The position numbers and the translations under genes were made by a program. A stretch of DNA of 22,935 nt from DATKBT01 sp035546295 (GTDB lineage Bacteria > Acidobacteriota > Thermoanaerobaculia > Multivoradales > Multivoraceae). Positions 8,221 to 15,130 of the stretch are shown piece after piece. The DNA lies in contig DATKBT010000055.1 of assembly GCA_035546295.1 (NCBI GenBank), positions 1 through 22,935 on the forward strand. Direction: 5' to 3'. Position 1 is the first letter of the stretch, and each line of letters starts with the position of its first letter. The notes beneath the pieces are model-generated. The model saw nothing but the letters and a program-made list of their open reading frames with translations, ran no database searches and was not told where the DNA came from.

Positions 8221-10817
8221 GCCGAGGGCGGGAGCGTTGGCCGTCGCGCCGGCGGCTGTTGCGGTTTCGCCCGGGCGCCGCCGGCCTCGCCGTGGCCGTC
8301 TTTCTCGGGCTCTGGCTGGTCTGGCTGGTCTGGCTGCTCGCCTGGCCGCTTCCCGGTCGGCTGGCGCAGCCGCCCTCGGCGCTCGTCGAGTACCGCGACG
8401 GGTCCCCGGCCTTCGTGTTCCTGTCGCCGGACGATCGCTTCCGCATGGCGGTGGAGCCTTCCGGCGTCGATCCCCGCTACCTCGCAGCGCTGCTGCGCTT
8501 CGAGGACAAGCGCTTCCACCGCCACTCCGGCGTCGACCTGCTGGCGGTGGCGCGCGCGGCCTGGCTCAACCTGCGCCAGGGCGAGGTGGTCACGGGGGCG
8601 TCGACGCTCACCCTCCAGCTCGTCCGGGTGCTCGAGCCCCGCCCTCGCACTCTCGGCTCCAAGCTGGTCGAGGCGCTGCGCGCGGTGCAGCTCGAGGCGC
8701 GCCTCTCCAAGGAGGAGGTCCTCGCTGCGTATATGACGTTCGTCCCGTTCGGGCGCAACGTGGAGGGGCTCGCGGCGGCCTCCTGGTCGTACTTCGGTCA
8801 CGGTCCCGAGCGTCTGACCGGCGCCGAGATCGCAACGCTCCTGGCGGTGCCCCAGAGCCCGGCCGCGCGATACCCCACCCCCGGCAACCGCGACCGTCTG
8901 CGACGCGCGCGCGACGAGATCGCGACCTGGCTCCTCGAGCGCACGCCGGCGCTCCTCGACGAGCCGCCCCCCGACGAGCTGGTCGTCGACGAGTCACTGG
9001 CCGGCAGGAGCCGGCGCGGTGAGAGGTCCGAGGAGGCCGGGCCCGCCGCTCTCTCTCCCGACCAGACGCTGCGGCGGATCCTGGCCGAGCCGGTGCCCGA
9101 GTCGCTGCGGCCGCTTTCCCGCGACGCTCCCCACGTGGCCTTCTGGCTGCGCGCGCGCGACCCGGGGTCGCTGCGCTACGAGACGACGCTCGATCGCGGG
9201 GTGCAGCAGCTCGTCGAGCGCCAGCTCGCAGAGGTGAAGCCCGAGATGGCAGGGCTCGGCATCCACAACGGCGCGGCGGTGGTGATCGACCACCGGAGCT
9301 TCGAGGTCCGCGGGCTGGTCGGCAACCTCGACTTCTGGGACGCCGAGCACGGCGGCCAGATCCCGGGCTTCGATGTCCGGCGCTCCCCGGGCTCGGCGCT
9401 CAAGCCCTTTCTCTACGCGCTGGCGATCGAGGACGGTCTGGCTCTCCCCGAGCACCTGGTCTCGGACGTGCCGGTGCGCTACGGCGACTACGAGCCCGCC
9501 AACTACGACGGCGACTTCGTCGGCCTGATCCGGCTCGAGGAGGCGCTCTCGCTGTCGCTCAACGTGCCGTTCGTCGAGCTCCTCCAGCGGCTGGGGATGG
9601 ACCGTTTCCTCGACACGCTGCGGGCGAGCGGGGTGCGCGGGCTGTCGGAGCAGGAGGGCTGGTACGGGCTGTCGGCGGCGATCGGATCGGTGGAGGTGAC
9701 GCCGCTCGAGCTCGCAGCGCTCTACGCGGCGCTCGCCGAGGGCGGCGAGGCTCGACCGCTCGCGATCCTGCGCCCGCGCGCGGCCGAGAGCGGCGTCGAG
9801 CCGGAGGCGGGCGACCACGGTGCCGCGCGCAGACGCCTCTTCTCGGCCGGCGCCGCGCACCTCACCCGACGCGCCCTGGAGCGTCGGGACCGGCCGGACT
9901 TCCCCGAACGGCGGCGGATGAGCGGAGCCCCGCGCGGCATCGCGTGGAAGACCGGCACCAGCTACGGACACCGCGACGCCTGGGCCGCCGGCTCGCTGCG
10001 CGGTCTGACGGCGGTCGTCTGGCTCGGCAACTTCGATCGCAAGGGCGCGATCGACCTGGTCGGCGCCGAAGCTGCGGGGCCGGTGCTCTTCGACCTGCTC
10101 GAGGCGCTCGAGGACCGCAGCGGCCCGCCGGCGCTCGAGCGCTGGCCCGCCGAGCTGCAGACCGTCGAGGTCTGCGCGCGATCGGGCTACCTGCCGGGCG
10201 CCGCCTGCCCGACGCGCCGCGGGGTGCTGGCGCTGCGGCAGCGAGTGCCGACCCGGCGCTGTCCCTATCACGACCACGTCGACGTCGATCTCGACACCGG
10301 TCTGGCGCTCAATCCGTCCTGCCGGACCGGACGGCGCTGGGAGACGCGCTCGGTCGAGGTCTATCCCGCGAGCCTCCATCGCTGGCTGGCGCGCGAGGAC
10401 AAGGAGCTGCCCTCGCCGCCGCCGCTCGATCCGGCGTGCGTCAAGCGCTCCCCGTCCTCGCTCGCGGAGCTGCGCGTGATCTCGCCGCCGGCGGGTCGAA
10501 CGCTGCTGCTGATCCCGGGGGTCGACCCCGGGGATCAACAGGTGCCGCTGCAGGTCGAGGCCGAGGGGGCGCGCATCGTCTCTTGGTTCGTCGACGGACG
10601 GTTCCTGGGCTCCGCGCCGGCGAGCGAGGCGCTGTGGTGGACGCCGACCGCGGGCAGCCACGAGGTCCTGGCGACCGACGGCGCGGGCGGAGTGGCGCGC
10701 TCGAGGCTCGAGGTGCGCGCCGCTAGAGCCGCCGCGGGCGATCGAGGGCGAGAGGAGGCGGGCTCCTCGCCGGCTGGCGCACAGCGGCGCGGTTTGGCCG
10801 CGGGGCCGGTTCGGTAA
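8217..10817 (+). CDS. pbpC: Penicillin-binding protein 1C, bifunctional glycosyltransferase/transpeptidase
   Basis: An 866-residue class A PBP that polymerises and cross-links peptidoglycan on the periplasmic side of the inner membrane. The TTG start at 8217 is preferred for its GGAGG site and TTGA overlap; an upstream in-frame ATG at 8124 lies deep inside the A2M gene. A single membrane anchor spans about residues 20-43. The GT51 domain follows, with FEDKRFHRHSGVD (catalytic Glu96), GASTLTLQ and the downstream GRNVEGLAAASWSYFGH. The transpeptidase domain has SALK (Ser393, Lys396), SLN (Ser447, Asn449) and KTGTS (Lys578). The C-terminal about 90 residues match the PBP1C-specific beta domain (SPPAGRTLLLIPG ... 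WFVDGRFLG). All catalytic motifs are intact. It ends in tandem TAA TAG stops. In other bacteria PbpC next to A2M is interpreted as repairing the wall after a breach while A2M blocks proteases. Confidence 0.96.
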   Translation: MSRGRERWPSRRRLLRFRPGAAGLAVAVFLGLWLVWLVWLLAWPLPGRLAQPPSALVEYRDGSPAFVFLSPDDRFRMAVEPSGVDPRYLAALLRFEDKRFHRHSGVDLLAVARAAWLNLRQGEVVTGASTLTLQLVRVLEPRPRTLGSKLVEALRAVQLEARLSKEEVLAAYMTFVPFGRNVEGLAAASWSYFGHGPERLTGAEIATLLAVPQSPAARYPTPGNRDRLRRARDEIATWLLERTPALLDEPPPDELVVDESLAGRSRRGERSEEAGPAALSPDQTLRRILAEPVPESLRPLSRDAPHVAFWLRARDPGSLRYETTLDRGVQQLVERQLAEVKPEMAGLGIHNGAAVVIDHRSFEVRGLVGNLDFWDAEHGGQIPGFDVRRSPGSALKPFLYALAIEDGLALPEHLVSDVPVRYGDYEPANYDGDFVGLIRLEEALSLSLNVPFVELLQRLGMDRFLDTLRASGVRGLSEQEGWYGLSAAIGSVEVTPLELAALYAALAEGGEARPLAILRPRAAESGVEPEAGDHGAARRRLFSAGAAHLTRRALERRDRPDFPERRRMSGAPRGIAWKTGTSYGHRDAWAAGSLRGLTAVVWLGNFDRKGAIDLVGAEAAGPVLFDLLEALEDRSGPPALERWPAELQTVEVCARSGYLPGAACPTRRGVLALRQRVPTRRCPYHDHVDVDLDTGLALNPSCRTGRRWETRSVEVYPASLHRWLAREDKELPSPPPLDPACVKRSPSSLAELRVISPPAGRTLLLIPGVDPGDQQVPLQVEAEGARIVSWFVDGRFLGSAPASEALWWTPTAGSHEVLATDGAGGVARSRLEVRAARAAAGDRGREEAGSSPAGAQRRGLAAGPVR

Positions 10818-10924
10818 TAGCGTAGGTCGGCGTCGAACGCGGCCGCGATCTCGGTCCCGTCGGCGCCATTCGCGCGCGCGGATGCATCAGCACGCAGCGA
10901 CGACCGGCGAGGAGGACCGGCAAG

Positions 10925-12871
10925 GTGAACGGACCGACCACCGAGCGAGAGGCCGAGACCATGAAGCGCGGCGCTTCGGCCACCCCGGGCTGGACGGTCG
11001 AGAAGTCGAGCGACCTCTACGAGATCGAGAACTGGGGGAAGGGCTACTTCTCGATCGGCGAGAACGGCAGCGTCCTGGTCCACCCGAGGCGCTCCCCCGA
11101 CCGCGCGGTCGACCTCGAGCGGCTGGTCTCGGATCTCTCGCTGCGCGGCATCGCCGTGCCGGTCCTGGTGCGCTTCGGAGACATCCTGCGCGATCGTATC
11201 GAGGCCATCCACCAGGCCTTCGACCTCGCTATCGAGCAGACCGGCTACCAGGGCGGCTACCGCTCGGTCTATCCGATCAAGGTCAATCAGCAGCGCCACG
11301 TCGTCGAGGAGATCCAGCGCTGGGGCAAGCCGTTCGGCGACGGGCTCGAGGCCGGCTCGAAGCCGGAGCTGCTCGCCGTGCTGGCGATCGCCGACAATGA
11401 CACGCCGATCATCTGCAACGGGTTCAAGGACGATGAGTACATCGAGACCGTGCTGCTCGCCCAGAAGGTGGGGCGCCAGATCACGCCGGTGGTCGAGAAG
11501 TTCTCCGAGCTCGCCCTGATCCTGAACTACGCTCGCCAGCTCGACCTGCGTCCGAGCATCGGGCTGCGAGTCAAGCTCGCCACCCGCGGGTCGGGACGCT
11601 GGAAGGACTCCGCCGGCTACCGCTCGAAGTTCGGGCTCACCGTCACCGAGTCGCTGGCCGCGCTCGAGCGGCTGCACGCCGAGGGGATGGCCGACTGCCT
11701 GCGGCTGCTGCACTTCCACCTCGGCAGTCAGATCACCAACATCCGGCAGATCAAGGAGGCGACGCGCGAGGCGGCGCAGGTGTACTGCGAGCTCTCGCGG
11801 CTGGGTGCGGGTCTGCGCATCCTCGACGTCGGGGGCGGTCTCGGGGTCGACTACGACGGCTCGCAGACCAACTTCGAGTCGAGCATCAACTACACGCTGC
11901 AGGAGTACGCCAACGACATCGTCCACCACGTGCACGCGGTGTGCGAGGAGGCCGGAGTCGGGCACCCGGACCTGATCACCGAATGCGGGCGCGCGCTCAC
12001 CGCCTACCACAGCGTGCTGATCTTCGACGTCCTCGGGGTGAGCGGCTACGGCGACGCGCCGATTCCGGAGAAGATCCCCGAGGACGCCGAGCAGCCGCTG
12101 GTCGACCTGTTCGACAGCTACCGCGAGCTCAGCGCCAAGAACCTGATCGAGGCATACCACGACATCCAGGCGGCGCTGGACGAGTCGCTCAATCTGTTCA
12201 AGCTGGGCTACATGAGCATCGAGCAGCGCGCGATGGCCGAGACGCTGTACTGGGCGACCTGCCGGCGCCTGCAGCAGATGACGAACGATCTGGACGAGAT
12301 CCCCGAAGAGCTGCAGGGGCTCGACGCGCAGCTCGCCGAGAGCTACTTCGGCAACTTCTCGCTATTCCAGAGCGTGCCCGACAGCTGGGCGATCCGCCAG
12401 CTCTTCCCCATCCTGCCGATCCACCGGCACCGCGAGGAGCCGCGCCGGCGTGGGATCCTGTGCGACATCTCCTGCGACTCCGACGGCAAGATCGACCGCT
12501 TCATCGACCGTCGCGACGTCAAGCGGACGCTGCCGCTGCATGCCGCCAACGGCCAGCCTTACTACCTCGGAGTCTTCCTCGTCGGCGCCTATCAGGAGAT
12601 CCTGGGCGACCTGCACAACCTGTTCGGCGACACCAACGCCGTTCACGTTCGGCTCGACGAGCAGGGCAGCGTGGTGTTCGAGGAGGTGGTGCGCGGCGAC
12701 AGCGTGCGCGAGGTGCTCGCCTACGTCCAGTTCGACGCCGACATGCTGCTGCGCCGCTTCCGCCGCGACGTCGAGACGGCGGTGCGCGAGGGCCGGCTCG
12801 CGGCCGACGAATCCGGTCGGCTCCTGCGCTTCTACGAAGACGGCCTGCGCGGCTACACCTACCTCGAGTAG
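10925..12871 (+). CDS. speA: Biosynthetic arginine decarboxylase (PLP-dependent)
   Basis: A 648-residue protein, close to the family's usual 630-660, converting arginine to agmatine and CO2 as the first step of agmatine-based polyamine synthesis. The GTG at 10925 is preceded by GAGGAGG with a 9-nt gap; an ATG twelve codons later is an alternative, and the conserved region begins after it (WGKGYFSIGENG). Lys119 in SVYPIKVNQQRHVV is the Schiff-base lysine in the alanine-racemase-like barrel. LHFHLGSQITN and LDVGGGLGVDYDGS are the phosphate-binding and PLP contacts. CDISCDSDGKIDRF (Cys513, Cys517) is the second active-site segment of SpeA-type enzymes, and the C-terminal helical part (LLRRFRRDVETAVREG) is complete. 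A 107-bp gap from pbpC suggests a separate unit, although no promoter is obvious. Agmatine-processing genes are not in the window. Confidence 0.96.
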   Translation: MNGPTTEREAETMKRGASATPGWTVEKSSDLYEIENWGKGYFSIGENGSVLVHPRRSPDRAVDLERLVSDLSLRGIAVPVLVRFGDILRDRIEAIHQAFDLAIEQTGYQGGYRSVYPIKVNQQRHVVEEIQRWGKPFGDGLEAGSKPELLAVLAIADNDTPIICNGFKDDEYIETVLLAQKVGRQITPVVEKFSELALILNYARQLDLRPSIGLRVKLATRGSGRWKDSAGYRSKFGLTVTESLAALERLHAEGMADCLRLLHFHLGSQITNIRQIKEATREAAQVYCELSRLGAGLRILDVGGGLGVDYDGSQTNFESSINYTLQEYANDIVHHVHAVCEEAGVGHPDLITECGRALTAYHSVLIFDVLGVSGYGDAPIPEKIPEDAEQPLVDLFDSYRELSAKNLIEAYHDIQAALDESLNLFKLGYMSIEQRAMAETLYWATCRRLQQMTNDLDEIPEELQGLDAQLAESYFGNFSLFQSVPDSWAIRQLFPILPIHRHREEPRRRGILCDISCDSDGKIDRFIDRRDVKRTLPLHAANGQPYYLGVFLVGAYQEILGDLHNLFGDTNAVHVRLDEQGSVVFEEVVRGDSVREVLAYVQFDADMLLRRFRRDVETAVREGRLAADESGRLLRFYEDGLRGYTYLE

Positions 12872-12994
12872 CGGCCGGACTCCGGGGCGGCCGGTGGACT
12901 GCGCACTCCGTCGCCTCGATCCTGCTGCGACTGGAATCGTCGATCGCCACCGCGCCGCGAGCCCGCCGGCACGCGATCGGTGAGCTCGAAGTCG

Positions 12995-13062
12995 GCGGGC
13001 TCGTGGTATGACCGCGTCTCGCCCCGCCGCTCCTTGGGGAGTGGTGACCACCACGAGCCCGC
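12995..13062 (+). repeat. 68-nt hairpin repeat, copy 1
   Basis: Left arm GCGGGCTCGTGGT (12995-13007) is perfectly complementary to the right arm ACCACGAGCCCGC (13050-13062). Between them are ATGACCGCG, a 17-nt core (13017-13033) and TTGGGGAGTGGTG plus the inner end of the right flank. Everything except the 17-nt core is identical to copy 2 at 13204-13271, at identical spacing. Confidence 0.85.
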
Positions 13063-13063
13063 T

Positions 13064-13160
13064 AGGTCGACTAGGCCAGCGGGAAGCTCACAAAACGGTC
13101 AAAGTTCGATCAAGTCGCACCCGAACGACCTGGCATTGCGATTCCAGGCCTAGTCGACCT
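13064..13160. repeat. 14-bp perfect inverted repeat enclosing 69 nt
   Basis: AGGTCGACTAGGCC (13064-13077) is the exact reverse complement of GGCCTAGTCGACCT (13147-13160). It begins two bases after hairpin copy 1 ends. The enclosed stretch is visibly less GC-rich (CACAAAACGGTCAAAGTTCG) than its surroundings, which hints at foreign or non-coding function. Confidence 0.75.
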
Positions 13161-13166
13161 GAGCCC

Positions 13167-13182
13167 GCGCCGCTTGCGGCGC
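13167..13182. repeat. Short GC hairpin between the two repeat copies
   Basis: GCGCCGC (13167-13173), TT, GCGGCGC (13176-13182): a compact palindrome lying between the 14-bp inverted repeat and hairpin copy 2. It sits inside the pair GAGCCCGC (13161-13168) and GCGGGCTC (13204-13211). Confidence 0.55.
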
Positions 13183-13200
13183 TTGGGCGGGAAACATGAG

Positions 13201-13274
13201 CTAGCGGGCTCGTGGTATGACCGCGCTACGATCTCGCGCTCGTTGGGGAGTGGTGACCACCACGAGCCCGCTAG
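13201..13274 (+). repeat. 68-nt hairpin repeat, copy 2 (arms extended to 16 bp)
   Basis: CTAGCGGGCTCGTGGT (13201-13216) pairs perfectly with ACCACGAGCCCGCTAG (13259-13274). The 68-nt core unit 13204-13271 matches copy 1 except for the 17-nt centre (13226-13242). It ends 17 nt from the stop codon of the minus-strand O-methyltransferase gene, so it probably lies in that transcript's 3' end. Confidence 0.85.
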
Positions 13275-13291
13275 CGCCAGCGCAGCGCGCG

Positions 13292-13954
13292 TCAGAGTTT
13301 GAGCGCCAGCGTCAGCCCATCGCCGATCGGCACCAGGCTGATCTCGATCCGGTCGTCGTCGCGCAGCACGGCGTTGAGCTCGCGGATCGCCGTCACGTCC
13401 TCGTCCCGCTTTTCGTCATCGGCGACGTCGCCGTGCCAGAAGACGTTGTCGATGGCGATCAGGCCGCCGGATCGCACCAGCTCGAGGCAGCGCTCGTAGT
13501 AGGCGCGGTAGTTGCCCTTGTCGGCGTCGATGAAGGCCAGATCGAAGCTCGGTGACGCCTCGGCGCTCAGCGCCTCGAGAGTCTCGAGCGCCGGAGCGAG
13601 CCGCAGATCGATCTTGGCCGCGACGCCGGCCTCCCGCCAGTAGCGGCGGGCGATGGTCGTCCACTCCTCGCTGACGTCGCAGGCCACGACCACGCCGTCC
13701 TCGGGCAGCGCCAGCGCCATGCGCAGCGCGCTGTAGCCGGTGAAGGTGCCGATCTCGAGGATGCGGCGCGCCCCGATGGCGCGCACCAGGAGCGCCATGA
13801 GCTGTCCCTGCTCGGGCGAGATCTGCATCCGCGAGAGCTCGCCGAGACCCGCGGTCTCCTCGCGCAGGCGCGCGAGCAACTCGGGCTCGCGCACGCCGAA
13901 GCGCAGCAGGTAGTCGTGGATGCGGTCGTCGAGCTGGAGGGTGCGGGTCGACAT
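13292..13954 (-). CDS. Class I SAM-dependent O-methyltransferase (CCoAOMT/COMT-like, PF01596 type)
   Basis: A complete 220-residue cytosolic methyltransferase, the usual length of the family. SAM-binding motif I is EIGTFTGYSALRMALALP (from residue 67). VACDVSEEW (about 90-98) carries the acidic residue after strand 2. Metal and catechol-site residues are present as FIDADKGNY (Asp143) and IAIDNVFWHGDV (Asp169, Asn170), matching the divalent-cation-dependent COMT/CCoAOMT arrangement. SRMQISPEQGQLMALLV is the typical N-terminal segment. The ATG at 13954 has no clear Shine-Dalgarno. The gene begins 18 nt after the phosphodiesterase stop, so it is probably the last gene of the peptidase-phosphodiesterase operon. 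The substrate cannot be predicted; bacterial relatives methylate small phenolic acceptors. Confidence 0.93.
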   Translation of the reverse strand: MSTRTLQLDDRIHDYLLRFGVREPELLARLREETAGLGELSRMQISPEQGQLMALLVRAIGARRILEIGTFTGYSALRMALALPEDGVVVACDVSEEWTTIARRYWREAGVAAKIDLRLAPALETLEALSAEASPSFDLAFIDADKGNYRAYYERCLELVRSGGLIAIDNVFWHGDVADDEKRDEDVTAIRELNAVLRDDDRIEISLVPIGDGLTLALKL

Positions 13955-13972
13955 CGTGATGGACTGTAGCGC

Positions 13973-15130
13973 TTACCGCGCCGGGTCGAGCGCCCCAGCG
14001 AGTGGGGGCGCGGCGCGCGGCTCGACGGCGCCCCAGTCGAAGCCGAGCAGCGCCGCGACGGTGGCCGCGATCTGGCTCGCGGTCGCCTCGGTCTCCTCGC
14101 CGAGCACACCTGCCGACGGAGTGTCGGGCCCGATGACGGCGATCCAAGTCGCCTTCGAACCCGAGACGTCGGCGCCGTGCGACGTCCAGTCCGCTCCGGT
14201 CGAGCCGCGTCCATGATCGGTGGTGAGGATCAGCGTCGTCCTGCCCGCCGATCCGAGCCCGACCCGGAGCGCGATCCACAGCTCCTCGAGAAAGCGGTCG
14301 GCGCGGTGCAGTGACTCGAGATAGCGGTCGTAGCGACGCTGATGCGCCCAGTCGTCGGGCTCGCCGAGCGCGAGGTAGAGGACGCGCGGCTGCGCGTCCC
14401 GGAGCCGCAGCCGCGCGACCTCGAAGGTGAAGGAGTCGAAGCGCACGCTCTCCCACTCGCGGGTGGTGTTCGCCATCAGGGTGTCGAGCATGCGCACCGT
14501 AGGATCGCTCGAGTGAGGATCGTACGGCTGCCAGCCGGCGTTGACCCACAGACCGCTGCGCTCGGCGGCCAGGATCCACGGGAAGACGTCCCACGAGCCG
14601 ACGACGCCGATGCGACCGGTGAAGCCGGGCTGGGCGTCGAGCCACTCGAGCACCGTGCGGTTCGGGTTCTCGCGCTTCGCGTTGGAATCGATCCGGTCGT
14701 CGGGGGCGCCGACCAGCAGCTCGCTGTAGCCGGGGTAGGAGAAGTTCCTGCCATTGTCCACGCGAGCCCGGCTGCCGGCGTCGCGGTTCCCCCACACCGT
14801 CCCCTGGGTCGCCAGCGTCGACCAGAAGAAGGGCATCAGGAGCGCCCTTCGCTCGACGGGGTCGTCGCGCCAGAAGCGCTCGCGCAGCTCCGCGGGACGC
14901 TCGACCCCGCCGTGCTCCCGGTCGATCAGCGTCTGGTCGGCGCCGCGAAACACCTCCTGCCACCGCACGCCGTCGATGGTCACCAGCAGGACGTTGTCGG
15001 TGCGCGTGGCGTGCGGTGACTGCTGCGCGTGCGCCGTGGGCATTGCGGCGGACGCGAGCACCAAGAGCGCCGTTGCTCGCATCGAGCAGCGTCGTCTCGC
15101 GCGACCGCCGGCGCCGTCACTGGCCGGCAT
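13973..15130 (-). CDS. Exported alkaline-phosphatase-superfamily phosphodiesterase/phosphatase
   Basis: 385 residues from the ATG at 15130, which overlaps the upstream peptidase gene by 14 bp and has GAGGGG 8 nt before it. An ATG at 15082 would give a tidier signal peptide (MRATALLVLASAAMPTAHAQ) and cannot be excluded. Either way the product is exported. The metal-binding set of the alkaline phosphatase superfamily is present (385-residue numbering): LLVTIDGVRW (Asp53), SYPGYSELL with Ser131 as likely nucleophile, GEPDDWAH (Asp259/260, His263), TTDHGRGS (Asp305, His306) and SHGAD (His319). Type I phosphodiesterase/nucleotide pyrophosphatase-like enzymes and sulfatase-like phosphatases share this set, so the substrate is open. 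Its place behind an exported peptidase suggests scavenging in the periplasm or outside the cell. Confidence 0.9.
   Translation of the reverse strand: MPASDGAGGRARRRCSMRATALLVLASAAMPTAHAQQSPHATRTDNVLLVTIDGVRWQEVFRGADQTLIDREHGGVERPAELRERFWRDDPVERRALLMPFFWSTLATQGTVWGNRDAGSRARVDNGRNFSYPGYSELLVGAPDDRIDSNAKRENPNRTVLEWLDAQPGFTGRIGVVGSWDVFPWILAAERSGLWVNAGWQPYDPHSSDPTVRMLDTLMANTTREWESVRFDSFTFEVARLRLRDAQPRVLYLALGEPDDWAHQRRYDRYLESLHRADRFLEELWIALRVGLGSAGRTTLILTTDHGRGSTGADWTSHGADVSGSKATWIAVIGPDTPSAGVLGEETEATASQIAATVAALLGFDWGAVEPRAAPPLAGALDPAR

Larger units (their letters stand above)
12872..13291. other. Convergent intergenic region dense in inverted repeats
   Basis: These 420 bp lie between the 3' ends of speA (plus) and the O-methyltransferase (minus). 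No protein gene is supported. GAGCCCGC or its complement occurs six times: 12959, 12995, 13055, 13161, 13204 and 13264. The copies are arranged so that neighbours can pair, for example GAGCCCGCCG 12959-12968 with CGGCGGGCTC 12993-13002. CTGGAATCG (12931-12939) also pairs with CGATTCCAG (13139-13147). A bidirectional terminator role fits the position, but there is no T-run, so this is inference. Confidence 0.7.

Noticed and set aside
8994..10661. A 555-codon minus-strand frame opposite pbpC
   Set aside because: Antisense shadow of a gene with intact SALK, SLN and KTG motifs.
10535..12160. A 541-codon minus-strand frame opposite speA
   Set aside because: Antisense shadow of a complete arginine decarboxylase.
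13064..13160. An integron attC site or recombination attachment site
   Set aside because: No GTTRRRY-type core sites and no integrase; symmetry alone is not sufficient.
13008..13199. A 63-codon frame beginning inside hairpin copy 1
   Set aside because: Only the first 20 codons recur, as part of the repeat; the remainder crosses inverted repeats and has no motif. Kept as a finding about the repeat, not as a gene.
12995..13274. A CRISPR array (repeated units with variable 17-nt inserts)
   Set aside because: Only two units, the variable part lies inside a hairpin rather than between repeats, it is too short for a spacer, and no cas gene is nearby.
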